Assembly: GCA_017940465.1 (NCBI GenBank)
Contig: JAGAYN010000051.1
Coordinates: 1 to 64,000 of the forward strand
DNA from: Bacteroidales bacterium
GTDB lineage: Bacteria; Bacteroidota; Bacteroidia; Bacteroidales; P3
Reading direction: 5' to 3'
DNA: 64,000 nt
Shown here: piece by piece, positions 52,694 to 61,019 of the stretch
Layout of the letters: every line of letters starts with the position of its first letter
Position numbering within the stretch: the stretch's first letter is position 1
Program-made: the position numbers and the translations under genes
The notes under the pieces: model-generated
The model's database searches: none
What the model was told of the DNA's origin: nothing
The model's input: only the letters and a program-made list of their open reading frames with translations

Positions 52694-52726
52694 GGGGGCC
52701 GCCTGCGGCGGGCCCCTCGTTTTTTG
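52694..52726 (+). terminator. Terminator after hcp
   Basis: GGGGCCGCC-TGC-GGCGGGCCCC (one-base bulge) followed by TCGTTTTTTG, about 30 nt past the hcp stop. Confidence 0.8.
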
Positions 52727-52772
52727 CCCCAAAACCTGTAAAAAGCCCCCAAATCGCTCGATGTCGAAGTAT

Positions 52773-52822
52773 TGATTTCCAGCGGATTAACTGCATCATC
52801 TTCTTCCCCTCTTCTTCCTTCG
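52773..52822 (+). repeat. CTGG-TTT-CCAG / CTCTTCTTCCCC element, copy 3
   Basis: TTGATTTCCAGCG, a spacer, then CATCTTCTTCCCCTCTTCTT. It follows the hcp terminator at about 50 nt and is the most diverged copy. Confidence 0.65.
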
Positions 52823-52930
52823 TAAAGTAGCGTCAAACCCCTCTTGTGCCAATGGTTGTCCCCGGACCTGTTTTTCCCCCAAAAGGCCGGTCGCTATGGA
52901 ACCGTTTTTTGCCGCAAGGCAAAAAAAACT

Positions 52931-52967
52931 CGTCCATAAACCGTTGATTTATGTATATTTATGGACG
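52931..52967. promoter_or_regulatory. 10-bp inverted repeat upstream of the BspA-like gene
   Basis: CGTCCATAAA and TTTATGGACG, a perfect 10-bp inverted repeat with a 17-nt AT-rich spacer. It lies just before two -7-like boxes, TATCTTTG (52973-52980) and TACCTTTG (53006-53013). It could be an operator or the end of an upstream transcript. Confidence 0.5.
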
Positions 52968-53005
52968 AACCTTATCTTTGAGGCATCGGTATCGAAAAAA
53001 ATGCG

Positions 53006-53013
53006 TACCTTTG
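53006..53013 (+). promoter_or_regulatory. -7 element of the BspA-like gene
   Basis: TACCTTTG. If used, it gives a long AT-rich leader of about 310 nt before the ATG at 53333. The leader contains a small CGACG/CGTCG hairpin near 53025-53042, and I see no coding function in it. Confidence 0.5.
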
Positions 53014-53332
53014 CACCCGAAAATCGACGCGAGCTTCGTCGAAATGCGAAGAAAGCATTTGTATGGGTCCGACTTTTAAAGTTCGCCAAAATTTTAACCA
53101 AAGGACTACGGTACTGATGCCTTTTGCTTCTGCCTATGTATCGGCTTTGCGCCGCTGCATATCGGAGCATAGGATAAGGTTCAAAGTTGGTTTTATTTTG
53201 GAAAGGTGTTTGGCGATACCTAAAAGTCATGGAACTAACAACGCGAGTTCTATGCTTTTTTTTATTGGCCGCAAAATGGGAACTCATAGCGGCGACAAAA
53301 ACCGACATAAAAAACCTTTAAAATCATCAATA

Positions 53333-55360
53333 ATGAAAAAAACACTATCGATTTTGGCAGCCATGATGCTGCTTTGTGCCTTCGCGCCGCAGGCGTGGGC
53401 ATACGACTTCTCTGCGGTGGCGCCCAGCGGGCAGACGCTCTATTATAACATCGTAAACGGCGAGGCACAGGTGACCTATCAAAACGCAAATGACCCAACG
53501 TATACAACCTTTCCAACGGGCGATTTGACCATTCCCTCGAGCGTAGCCTACAACGGCACCACCTACTCGGTCACCAGCATCGGCAGTTGGGCCTTCATTG
53601 GCTGCAGCGGACTGACCTCCGTCACCATCGGCAACTCTGTCTCCAGCATAGGCCAATGTGCCTTCTCTGACTGCAGCGGCCTGACCTCCCTCACCATCGG
53701 CAACTCTGTCACCAGCATCGTGACTGGGGCCTTCTCTGACTGTAGCGGCCTCACCGCCATAACCGTTGCCAGCGGCAACCCCACCTACGACAGCCGCAAC
53801 AATTGCAACGCAATAATCAAGACTGCTGACAATACCCTCATCGTGGGATGCCAAAACACTGTCATCCCCAACTCGGTCACCAGCATCGGCGACGATGCTT
53901 TCTTTGGCTGCAGCGGCCTGAGCTCCGTCACCATCCCCAACTCGGTCACCAGCATCGGCGGCGGTGCTTTCTTTGGCTGCAGCGGCCTGACCTCCCTCAC
54001 CATCCCCAGCTCGGTCACCAGCATCGGCGACGGTGCTTTCTATGGCTGCAGTGGCCTGACCTCCCTCACTATCCCCAACTCGGTCACCAGCATCGGCCGA
54101 GATGCTTTCATTGTCTGCAGTGGCCTCACCTCCCTCACCATCCCCAACTCGGTCACCAGCATTGGCAACAATGCCTTCTCTTTCTGTAGCGGCCTCACCG
54201 CCATAACCGTTGCCAGTGGCAACCCCACCTACGACAGCCGCAACAATTGCAACACAATAATCGAAACTGCTACCAATACCCTCATTGTGGGATGCCAAAA
54301 CACTGTCATCCCCAACTCGGTCACCAGCATCGGCGACTATGCCTTCTCTGGCTGCAGCGGATTAACCTCCGTCACCATCCCCAACTCGGTCACCAGCATC
54401 GGCTACGCTGCCTTCATCGGCTGCAGTGGCCTCACCGCCATAACCGTTGCCAGCGGCAACCCCACCTACGACAGCCGCAACAATTGCAACGCAATAATCG
54501 AAACTGCTACCAGTACCCTCATCGCGGGATGCCAAAACACTGTCATCCCTAACTCGGTCGCCAGCATCAAGACTGGGGCCTTCGAGGGCTGCAGCGGACT
54601 GACCTCTGTCACCATCCCCAACTCGGTCACCCGCATCGGTGAGTATACCTTCTCTTACTGTAGCGGACTCACCGCCATAACCGTTGCCAGCGGCAACCCC
54701 ACCTACGACAGCCGCAACAACTGCAACGCAATAATCGAAACTGCTAACAATACCCTCATCGCGGGATGTCAAAACACTGTCATCCCCAACTCGGTCACCA
54801 GCATCGGCTATGCTGCCTTCTATGGCTGCAGCGGACTGACCTCCATCACCATCCCCAACTCGGTCGACAGCATCGGCGACTATGCCTTCCGATTCTGCGA
54901 GGGCCTCACCTCTGTCACCATCGGCAACTCGGTCACCAGCATCGGCGAAAGGGCCTTCGAATCGTGCAGCAATTTGGCAGAGGTAACCTGCCTGGCAACG
55001 GCTCCGTCCTCTTTGGGTTGGGGAGCATTTGGCGATTGCCACCCATCGCTTACCGTGCCATGCGGGACGGAACAAGCCTATCGGGACAGCGACTGGGGTA
55101 TCTCTTTCTACCCTATCCAATGCGAAGAGGTGGGCATCGGCGACGTAGCCTGGGAGGACATCGGGCTCGCCCTGCAGGGCAGCACGCTGACTATCCACGG
55201 CGCCACGGGCGAGCCGGTAACCGTCTCCGACCTCACGGGCCGCTGCCTCTACAGCGCCTGCGCCGCGGAGCCCACACGCGTCGAACTCCCCTCGGCGGGC
55301 GTCTACTTCGTCCGCGTCGGCGACCGCCCGGCCCGCAAAGTGGTCGCCGTCAAAAGGTAG
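53333..55360 (+). CDS. BspA-like leucine-rich repeat surface protein with T9SS-type C-terminal domain
   Basis: A 675-aa secreted protein. The signal peptide ([20 protein letters not shown], cleaved after AWA) is followed by about 18 BspA/LRR_5 repeats of about 23 residues with the pattern [22 protein letters not shown]. Four of them are interrupted by a repeated insert ([20 protein letters not shown] then [15 protein letters not shown]), giving a higher-order repeat. The last about 70 residues ([21 protein letters not shown] ... [20 protein letters not shown]) resemble the T9SS-type C-terminal domain of the 18274 protein. BspA-like proteins elsewhere bind host matrix; here this is only suggested. 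The in-frame upstream sequence without signal peptide was not taken as coding. Confidence 0.92.
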   Translation: MKKTLSILAAMMLLCAFAPQAWAYDFSAVAPSGQTLYYNIVNGEAQVTYQNANDPTYTTFPTGDLTIPSSVAYNGTTYSVTSIGSWAFIGCSGLTSVTIGNSVSSIGQCAFSDCSGLTSLTIGNSVTSIVTGAFSDCSGLTAITVASGNPTYDSRNNCNAIIKTADNTLIVGCQNTVIPNSVTSIGDDAFFGCSGLSSVTIPNSVTSIGGGAFFGCSGLTSLTIPSSVTSIGDGAFYGCSGLTSLTIPNSVTSIGRDAFIVCSGLTSLTIPNSVTSIGNNAFSFCSGLTAITVASGNPTYDSRNNCNTIIETATNTLIVGCQNTVIPNSVTSIGDYAFSGCSGLTSVTIPNSVTSIGYAAFIGCSGLTAITVASGNPTYDSRNNCNAIIETATSTLIAGCQNTVIPNSVASIKTGAFEGCSGLTSVTIPNSVTRIGEYTFSYCSGLTAITVASGNPTYDSRNNCNAIIETANNTLIAGCQNTVIPNSVTSIGYAAFYGCSGLTSITIPNSVDSIGDYAFRFCEGLTSVTIGNSVTSIGERAFESCSNLAEVTCLATAPSSLGWGAFGDCHPSLTVPCGTEQAYRDSDWGISFYPIQCEEVGIGDVAWEDIGLALQGSTLTIHGATGEPVTVSDLTGRCLYSACAAEPTRVELPSAGVYFVRVGDRPARKVVAVKR

Positions 55361-55406
55361 CCCCTGACGTAAAGACATCTTTCCAATCCGAATAACAACC
55401 TCATAC

Positions 55407-55440
55407 AGAAGCCGCTACGTGCACGTAGCGGCTTCTTTTT
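55407..55440 (+). terminator. Terminator of the BspA-like gene
   Basis: AGAAGCCGCTACGTG and its exact reverse complement form a 30-bp perfect palindrome followed by TTTTT, 46 nt past the stop. Confidence 0.9.
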
Positions 55441-55492
55441 TGCGACTCTGTGCGCAAAACTGCGACTGAAAAGTGTAATTTGAGGGCTATCG

Positions 55493-57055
55493 TCAGGCGT
55501 CGGCGCTGCCGTCGAAGAAGGCGGACTTCCAGTTGCGCTTGGGGCGTGGGGGGTGTTCCTGGAGGGGGGCGATGCCGAGGGCGTGGAGCGTGGCGTCGAG
55601 CTCGCGCTGGTTGTCGGAGATGACCATCAGGCGGTCGTCGGCATGGAGTGTGGTCATGCCGGTGGGGACGAAGTAGTGGTCGCCGCGCTTGACCATGATG
55701 ACGAGCGTCTTCTCGGGCATGCCGAGGTCCATCAGGCGAGCCCCGCGCTCAAGCATCGTGGGGGTGATCTCGATTTCCATGGTGGCCGACTTGATTTCCT
55801 CGGGGAAGTCGATGTCGAAGTCGGCCGAAAGGGCCCGCGACTGCTCCCGGGGCGGCTTGGAGACGCGCAGCCACCGCGCCACCAACGGCAGGGTGGTCCC
55901 CTGCACAACCAGGCTCACCAACGTGCAGAGAAACACGATGTTGAACATTTCCTCGCTGTGGGGCACGCCGCTGGCGCGGCAGAGGATGGCGAAGATAATC
56001 GGCACCGCCCCACGCAACCCGACCCACGAGACGAAGATGCGGTCGCGCACGGTGTAGTGGCGGAAGGGCGCCAGCGAGGCGAAGACAGACAACGGCCGCG
56101 TGACAAATATCATCACGAAGCTGATAACCAGGCCCGGAACCAGCACCGTCTTCAACTCGGACGGATTGACCAGCAGACCCAGCGTGAGGAACATCGAGAG
56201 CTGCGCCAGCCAGGTGATGGCATCGAAGAAGTTGCGCGTGGAGCGTTTGTGGACAAACTTGTTGTTGCCCACCACCAGCCCCGCGATGTAGACCGCCAGG
56301 AAGCTGTTGCCCTGCAGGTAGTAGGTGGCGGCGAAGACGAAGAAGGAACTGGCCAGCACCAGGATGGGATAGAGGGCCACATTGTCGAGCCCCACCTTGT
56401 TGATGAACCACACAATGGCGCGCCCCATGAGCCAACCCGTCACGGCCCCGATGGCCAACTGCATGAAAAGCAGCAGGATGGCGCTTCCGTAGTGCGGGTC
56501 GCCGCCTTGCAGTGTGAGGGAGATGAAGGTGAGCACCAGCACGTAGGCCATCGGGTCGTTGGCGCCGCTCTCCAGCTCCAGGGTGGGACGCAGGCGGTGC
56601 CTGAGATTCAGCCCCTTGCCACGCAGGATGGAGAAGACCGAGGCCGAGTCGGTGCTGCTCATGGTGGAGGCCAGCAGCAGGCAGCCCAGCAGCGAGACGC
56701 CGATGTCGTGCGGCAGGATGAAGTAGAGGATCACTCCGGTGGTGACGGCGGTGAGCAGCACGCCCACGGTGGCCAGGCTGATGCCGGGCCCGAGGACAGG
56801 GCGAATGTCCCCAATCTTGGTGTCGAGGCCGCCGGAGAAGAGGATGGCGCTAAGCGCCACGGTACCAACCATCTGCGCCACCTTGATGTTGTCGAAATGG
56901 ATGCCCAGGCCGTCGCTCCCGAAGAGCATCCCCACCCCCAGGAAAAGCAACAAGGCAGGCACGCCGAAGCGCGAGCCTGCCTTGCCCGCCAGGATACTGG
57001 CAAAAAAGAGGATAGACAATATGAGTAGGTAGAATTCTATCTGCATAACACACAT
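55493..57055 (-). CDS. Potassium/proton antiporter, CPA1 (NhaP2/CvrA-like)
   Basis: A 520-aa inner-membrane cation/proton antiporter. About 12 helices occupy residues 5-395, with GVPALLLFLGVGMLFGSDGLGI, LLLASTMSSTDSASVFSIL (core Asp motif), LELESGANDPMAYVLVL and WVGLRGAVPIIFA. A C-terminal RCK/TrkA-C-like domain (residues about 420-500; EIEITPTMLERGARLMDLGMPEKTLVIMVKRGDHYFVPTG) would sense a regulator in the cytoplasm. It is convergent with the BspA-like gene. Two nearby ATGs (57055 and 57046) are possible; MQIEFYLLILS from 57046 resembles relatives more closely. Confidence 0.92.
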   Translation of the reverse strand: MCVMQIEFYLLILSILFFASILAGKAGSRFGVPALLLFLGVGMLFGSDGLGIHFDNIKVAQMVGTVALSAILFSGGLDTKIGDIRPVLGPGISLATVGVLLTAVTTGVILYFILPHDIGVSLLGCLLLASTMSSTDSASVFSILRGKGLNLRHRLRPTLELESGANDPMAYVLVLTFISLTLQGGDPHYGSAILLLFMQLAIGAVTGWLMGRAIVWFINKVGLDNVALYPILVLASSFFVFAATYYLQGNSFLAVYIAGLVVGNNKFVHKRSTRNFFDAITWLAQLSMFLTLGLLVNPSELKTVLVPGLVISFVMIFVTRPLSVFASLAPFRHYTVRDRIFVSWVGLRGAVPIIFAILCRASGVPHSEEMFNIVFLCTLVSLVVQGTTLPLVARWLRVSKPPREQSRALSADFDIDFPEEIKSATMEIEITPTMLERGARLMDLGMPEKTLVIMVKRGDHYFVPTGMTTLHADDRLMVISDNQRELDATLHALGIAPLQEHPPRPKRNWKSAFFDGSADA

Positions 57056-57202
57056 TTAACGTCCTCGGGGCGGATTTATTGCCCCCTGCGGCACATTTTC
57101 ACGCAACCCACAGACATTCAGCCATATAGCCGCACCCCCGTTTTTCGTCAAAAAACCGCAGAAAATCCGAAAAAACAGCCTTTTTGGCGGAATTCCAAGC
57201 CA

Positions 57203-57263
57203 CTGATTTCCAGCGATTAGGAGACACCCTCTTCTTCCCCTCTCCTACCCCCCTTCGGGTCTG
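57203..57263 (+). repeat. CTGG-TTT-CCAG / CTCTTCTTCCCC element, copy 4
   Basis: CTGATTTCCAGCG, a spacer, then CACCCTCTTCTTCCCCTCTC followed by CTACCCCCCTTCGGGTC. An inverted piece, CTGGAAACCAGCC, follows at 57342-57354, so this copy may be bounded by inverted ends. It lies between the antiporter gene and the ECF sigma gene; the rest of the 57056-57374 gap shows no gene. Confidence 0.75.
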
Positions 57264-57374
57264 GCAGGCATCCTCCAGCCGCCCGGCAGCACTTCCGGCG
57301 GTGGGGAAATTGAGACCACCTCCCTTACACCACTGGAAACCAGCCATTTCAAAACTATTTTCAAAAAATTTCAT

Positions 57375-57402
57375 TTTGCTTGTTACTTTTTTCCTATCTT
57401 TG
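57375..57402 (+). promoter_or_regulatory. Promoter of the ECF sigma operon
   Basis: TTTG (57375-57378), a 16-nt spacer (shorter than the usual 19) and TATCTTTG (57395-57402), 48 nt before the ATG. Confidence 0.65.
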
Positions 57403-57450
57403 CAACTAATTATAATAGAAGGCACTCAAAAGCCAAGGACAGAGACATCC

Positions 57451-57963
57451 ATGAAACCCGACGAGCGCCAACAGACCGAATTCCTCCTGATGCTCAGCCA
57501 GTGCGAAGGCATCCTGATAAAGGTATGCCGCTACTTCACCCGCCGCCGGCCACGCGACTTCCGCGACCTCTACCAGGAAATCGTCTGCACCCTCTGGGAA
57601 GCATGGCCCGCATACCGCGCCGAAAGCGCCCCCGCCACCTGGGTCACACGCATCGCCCTCAACGTCGCCGGCCAGGAAGTCCGCAAGCGCAAACGAATGC
57701 CACTCTTCGTGGAATACAACGAGCACATCCACGACCTCCTCGCCGACGAAGCCACCGACCTCCGCTACCAGCCCCTCTACCGCCTCATCGACAACCTCCA
57801 GGACGATTACGACCGCAAGCTCCTCTTCCTCTACCTCGACCACCACCCACTCCGCGAAATCGCCGCCATCACTGGCTCCTCCGAAGCCGCCGTCAAGCAA
57901 CGCCTCTACCGCATCCGCCAACAACTGATAGAATTAAAGAACCAAGATACTGATTATGAATAA
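57451..57963 (+). CDS. ECF RNA polymerase sigma factor
   Basis: A 170-aa sigma-70 family ECF factor. Region 2 is recognisable in DFRDLYQEIVCTLWEAWPAYR and ATWVTRIALNVAGQEVRKRKR (residues about 33-90), and region 4 in LREIAAITGSSEAAVKQRLYRIRQQL (about residues 133-160). The start is the ATG at 57451; upstream in-frame sequence lies before the promoter. Its stop overlaps the start of the following membrane protein by 8 nt, the usual layout for an ECF factor with its anti-sigma factor. The signal it answers is unknown. Confidence 0.93.
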   Translation: MKPDERQQTEFLLMLSQCEGILIKVCRYFTRRRPRDFRDLYQEIVCTLWEAWPAYRAESAPATWVTRIALNVAGQEVRKRKRMPLFVEYNEHIHDLLADEATDLRYQPLYRLIDNLQDDYDRKLLFLYLDHHPLREIAAITGSSEAAVKQRLYRIRQQLIELKNQDTDYE

Positions 57964-58675
57964 AAAAACAAACAGGAACAACCATCCGCAAAGCGAAAAC
58001 CTACCGGATTCACAGCCCCCTGCAAGCGCACCGCAGCAGGAGGACCCCGTCTTCGCCGACCTCCAGGCCCTCTGGGACGAGCAGACCCGCCGCATCGACC
58101 ACCTCCTCGCCACCCACCCCGAGGCCCTGCCCATCCGCCTCAACCCCCACCACCGCCGCCCCTGGCGCCGCCGCGTCATGGCCGAATACCTCATCCTCGC
58201 CCTCCTCAACAGCGCCGCCGCCACCTACTCCCTCCTCGCCCTCCTGCCCGACCCCTACATCCTCATCCGCATCTCCGGCATCATCCTCGCCGCCACCACC
58301 GCCCTCCTCGCCGCCCACAGCCTCTGGTCCTGGTTCGCCATCCGCCGCCACCATCCCGCACGGGTCCCCGTCGCACGCATGTCGCGCTTCATCCGCCGCA
58401 TGCACATGGAACCCCACTATGCACCGCGTCCCGACAAGCACAGGAAGCCCAGAGGGCATAGCGTAAATGATGCCGCACCCGCCGTACAAAATCTCAATTC
58501 TCCATTTTCAATTTTCAATTACCCACAGGTCGCCGCCGTCAGCGCCGCCGCACTCATCGTCCTCACCGCCATATCCTGCACCCCCGTCGGCGACGGCCAC
58601 GCCATGTCCACGGCCGACCCCGCCGCGCGCGCCGCCGCCATCGAACATGTCGACTCAATGATTGCACAGATATGA
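57956..58675 (+). CDS. Membrane protein, putative anti-sigma factor
   Basis: A 239-aa protein with a polar N-terminal about 75 residues (EDPVFADLQALWDEQTRRIDHLL), two membrane helices (about residues 76-96 and 100-125), a basic loop and a third hydrophobic segment (AAVSAAALIVLTAISC, about residues 193-208). Position after an ECF sigma gene with an 8-nt overlap suggests an anti-sigma role; I see no recognised anti-sigma motif. Around 58486-58523 an AT-rich patch (coding VQNLNSPFSIFNYP) breaks the GC-rich gene and resembles the insert in metK. It is coupled to the next gene (4-nt overlap). Confidence 0.75.
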   Translation: MNKKTNRNNHPQSENLPDSQPPASAPQQEDPVFADLQALWDEQTRRIDHLLATHPEALPIRLNPHHRRPWRRRVMAEYLILALLNSAAATYSLLALLPDPYILIRISGIILAATTALLAAHSLWSWFAIRRHHPARVPVARMSRFIRRMHMEPHYAPRPDKHRKPRGHSVNDAAPAVQNLNSPFSIFNYPQVAAVSAAALIVLTAISCTPVGDGHAMSTADPAARAAAIEHVDSMIAQI

Positions 58676-59163
58676 AACGCTCCTGGCGCATAACAATCCT
58701 CGTCTGCCTCCTCCTTCTCGCCGGAGGGGGGACGGTACTGCTCCTCCCGCAAGTCGTCCCCTTCGACCAGTGCAGCAACGTGTACAAACGCTACGCAGAC
58801 ATGGATGGTATTGATGCCACCTTTATAAAGGACTACAAAGTCAATGACACCATAGCGGTTAGCGCAACATTGCTTGAGGCCAAAGCCGATTCCGCATGGA
58901 CTGTTATACTGTCTGATTTCAATGTACCGGTTATACCAGAGGAATACCGCGAACTTGTCGCCAGTTCCAACTCCGTCGACTTTTGGCTTGCCTCCAAAGA
59001 CAACCCCAAAGACTGCACGGACACCATCATAAGCCACAACAACCTTATTGTCATGTCACGACAAATGCAGGCAATTTGTATATGTCATATCAAAAACAAA
59101 CATCAGGCAATTGCGATAATGAATAAAGAAACACATGATTTAAAAAACCCCAAAAACAATTAA
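58672..59163 (+). CDS. Single-pass membrane/exported protein of unknown function
   Basis: A 163-aa protein with an N-terminal hydrophobic segment (residues about 7-27) and no lipobox, so anchored or secreted. The rest is a small soluble domain with KDCTDTII and CICHIKNKH stretches. No family recognised. Third gene of the sigma operon. Its first third is GC-rich like the upstream genes, while the later part (from about 58800) drops to an AT-rich composition that continues through the following lipoproteins. Confidence 0.7.
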   Translation: MKRSWRITILVCLLLLAGGGTVLLLPQVVPFDQCSNVYKRYADMDGIDATFIKDYKVNDTIAVSATLLEAKADSAWTVILSDFNVPVIPEEYRELVASSNSVDFWLASKDNPKDCTDTIISHNNLIVMSRQMQAICICHIKNKHQAIAIMNKETHDLKNPKNN

Positions 59164-59166
59164 ACA

Positions 59167-59586
59167 ATGAGAAAACACATCATTCCCATGGCACTCTTTG
59201 CAGTGCTGGCAACAATGGCAGTCAGCTGCCAGAAAGAAAATGTAATGGACTTTGTGCCAGAGACGACCGCTTCCGAGGTGGGCACCGTGTACACGATGCA
59301 GTACGCCGTCGACGGTGTACTGCACTCAATCACTATCAGTAATGATAGCGAGTGGGATGCTTTTATGCTGACCATCTTTGCCCTCTCCCGCGAAGGATCC
59401 AAGATCAATCTTATGGATGAGAACCGTCCTGCCAACGGATTCCTTACCAAAGAAACGCAAGTGTACACCTCCACAAATGAGTCCAATGCTTCGACATGGA
59501 CACAGGAGAAAGTGCTTGGAGGTTACCGGGTAACGGTGGTCTACAATCAAACCACCCGCGAATACACCTGCATCGCAACCCGTTAG
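59167..59586 (+). CDS. Small lipoprotein of unknown function
   Basis: A 139-aa predicted lipoprotein (signal peptide ending AVSC, Cys at about residue 21). The mature part is short and beta-rich (VGTVYTMQYAVDGVLHSITIS ... GGYRVTVVYNQTTREYTCIATR), with no family I recognise. It starts 3 nt after the previous stop, so it is the last gene of the sigma-factor unit before a structured gap. A tight inverted repeat (TGCAAACA/TGTTTGCA) follows 10 nt after its stop. Confidence 0.78.
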   Translation: MRKHIIPMALFAVLATMAVSCQKENVMDFVPETTASEVGTVYTMQYAVDGVLHSITISNDSEWDAFMLTIFALSREGSKINLMDENRPANGFLTKETQVYTSTNESNASTWTQEKVLGGYRVTVVYNQTTREYTCIATR

Positions 59587-59596
59587 ATGAAATAAC

Positions 59597-59863
59597 TGCA
59601 AACAGATAATAATGCTGTTTGCACAAACCCTGAAAACGTATGTATTTCACCTGACAAGGCCCCGCACAGGAGGTGCGTCGCTGTGCCGGGGCAAAAAAAA
59701 TGAGGGTGCCAAAGCAGGGAGAGTGTGATTGACGTTGAAGCTTACAATTCACTCTTCCCTGCAATCCCGCACCCAAGACATAGAGCAGTTGCTCTGCACA
59801 ATGGAAAAACGTGCATCGACCGACTTTATTGTGTGGCAGTAGAAAAGTCGCAAAGAGCCACAC
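59597..59863 (+). other. Highly structured intergenic segment (possible RNA element)
   Basis: Five inverted repeats follow one another: TGCAAACA/TGTTTGCA (59597-59623); GCCCCG-CACAG/CTGTG-CCGGGGC (59659-59692, then A8); GGGTGC and GCAGGGAGAGTG paired with CACTCTTCCCTGC and GCACCC (59704-59774, a two-storey stem); AGAGCA/TGCTCT (about 59780-59793); GTGTGGC/GCCACAC (59831-59863). No open frame is convincing. It could be a leader, an attenuator or a free RNA; it fills nearly the whole 341-nt gap between two lipoprotein genes. Confidence 0.55.
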
Positions 59864-59927
59864 AGCACCGTTGCAACCGCAGCAACTTTCGCGACAGTAG
59901 AACGTAACAAAAAAAATAAATACGAAA

Positions 59928-60998
59928 ATGAAAAAACATATATTGGCTATTGCAGCCGCAATTGTAGTGGCAGGAACAATTACTTTTATTGCCTGCAACA
60001 AGGACAACGATACCAATCAGATTGTCAATCCGTCGTATGTGTCAGCCAAAGGAGGCATGACTCTGGAACAGCTTCGTAATGCCATGGTCGCATACTATGC
60101 CGCTTGCGACAGAGCCTATCAGGATGACTCAACAACTTTTCTTTCAGTCTGTGCCAACAGCGATATGACGAATTTCTTAACAATTACTGGATTAACTTCT
60201 GAAGCAATAACAGATTATCAAACATTGGCCTTGTCTGAAAACGAGGATTACATCAACAAACATCCAAATTTAATAAAGGAAGTCATTCAGCGATTCAGTT
60301 GTCAAGAGTACCCACTCCCTCGCCTTGGTAAACTTGCATCACAAACTAATGGGCATCTATCTGCTCTCATCCCCGAAAGTGCTGTCGAAATTAATCGAGA
60401 CCATCTTAACAGTATCATATATGCTTGTCGTTGCGATAATCCACATATCATGGCCGCCCGTATTAGTTCAAGTCTCAGCTATATGGCGAAGCGCCAACTA
60501 TCGTCAATGCTAAACGTATTTTGGCGACACTGTGATTATGCCTATGTCAACTCTCCCACACTTCTAAAAGGTACTTGCGAAAAAGAAGATCACAATCTTT
60601 TCTATGAAGTCACAAAACTTTCGCAAGATTTCTTTGATGAATTAATTGGGTTGGCGAACGTCTCTTATTCTGAATTTATAGAAGACAACCCGGATTATGA
60701 TTTTACTGGAAATGGAGATACTTGTAGCAAATGTCAACAACCATCTCTCATAGAAATATGGTATCGTATCGCTGATATTCATAGCGTATCCGACAAGATT
60801 AAGGAATACGCTCCAGACTATTTTGATACGGTTGTATATATGCTTCCGCCAATTGATCCCTGTATTAAATGGTGCACAAACTTACAACCCCGAAATCATG
60901 ATCGTGAGCAATGGTGTTACTTAGATTGTACAATGGAAAGAAACCTTCTGAAAATACAGCAGGTTCTGATGATGTTTGAATACGCTGCAACTCATTAA
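59928..60998 (+). CDS. Lipoprotein of unknown function, AT-rich
   Basis: A 356-aa predicted lipoprotein (signal peptide MKKHILAIAAAIVVAGTITF, lipobox FIAC, Cys at about residue 23). The mature part is mostly helical and cysteine-rich towards the end (CSKCQQP, CIKWC, WCYLDC). No family recognised. The gene is markedly poorer in G+C than the housekeeping genes in the window, like the two genes after it, which suggests separate origin. It lies 22 nt ahead of the SUMF1-like gene. Confidence 0.75.
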   Translation: MKKHILAIAAAIVVAGTITFIACNKDNDTNQIVNPSYVSAKGGMTLEQLRNAMVAYYAACDRAYQDDSTTFLSVCANSDMTNFLTITGLTSEAITDYQTLALSENEDYINKHPNLIKEVIQRFSCQEYPLPRLGKLASQTNGHLSALIPESAVEINRDHLNSIIYACRCDNPHIMAARISSSLSYMAKRQLSSMLNVFWRHCDYAYVNSPTLLKGTCEKEDHNLFYEVTKLSQDFFDELIGLANVSYSEFIEDNPDYDFTGNGDTCSKCQQPSLIEIWYRIADIHSVSDKIKEYAPDYFDTVVYMLPPIDPCIKWCTNLQPRNHDREQWCYLDCTMERNLLKIQQVLMMFEYAATH

Positions 60999-61019
60999 CA
61001 ACAACTAATCTTTGGCGCA

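Noticed and set aside
53063..53332. Longer N-terminus for the BspA-like protein
   Set aside because: The upstream in-frame residues lack family similarity and would bury the clear signal peptide that starts at 53333.
59658..59700. Intrinsic terminator at the GCCCCG/CGGGGC hairpin
   Set aside because: On the plus strand it is followed by A8 rather than T, and on the minus strand the T-run precedes the stem, so it does not fit a terminator in either direction.
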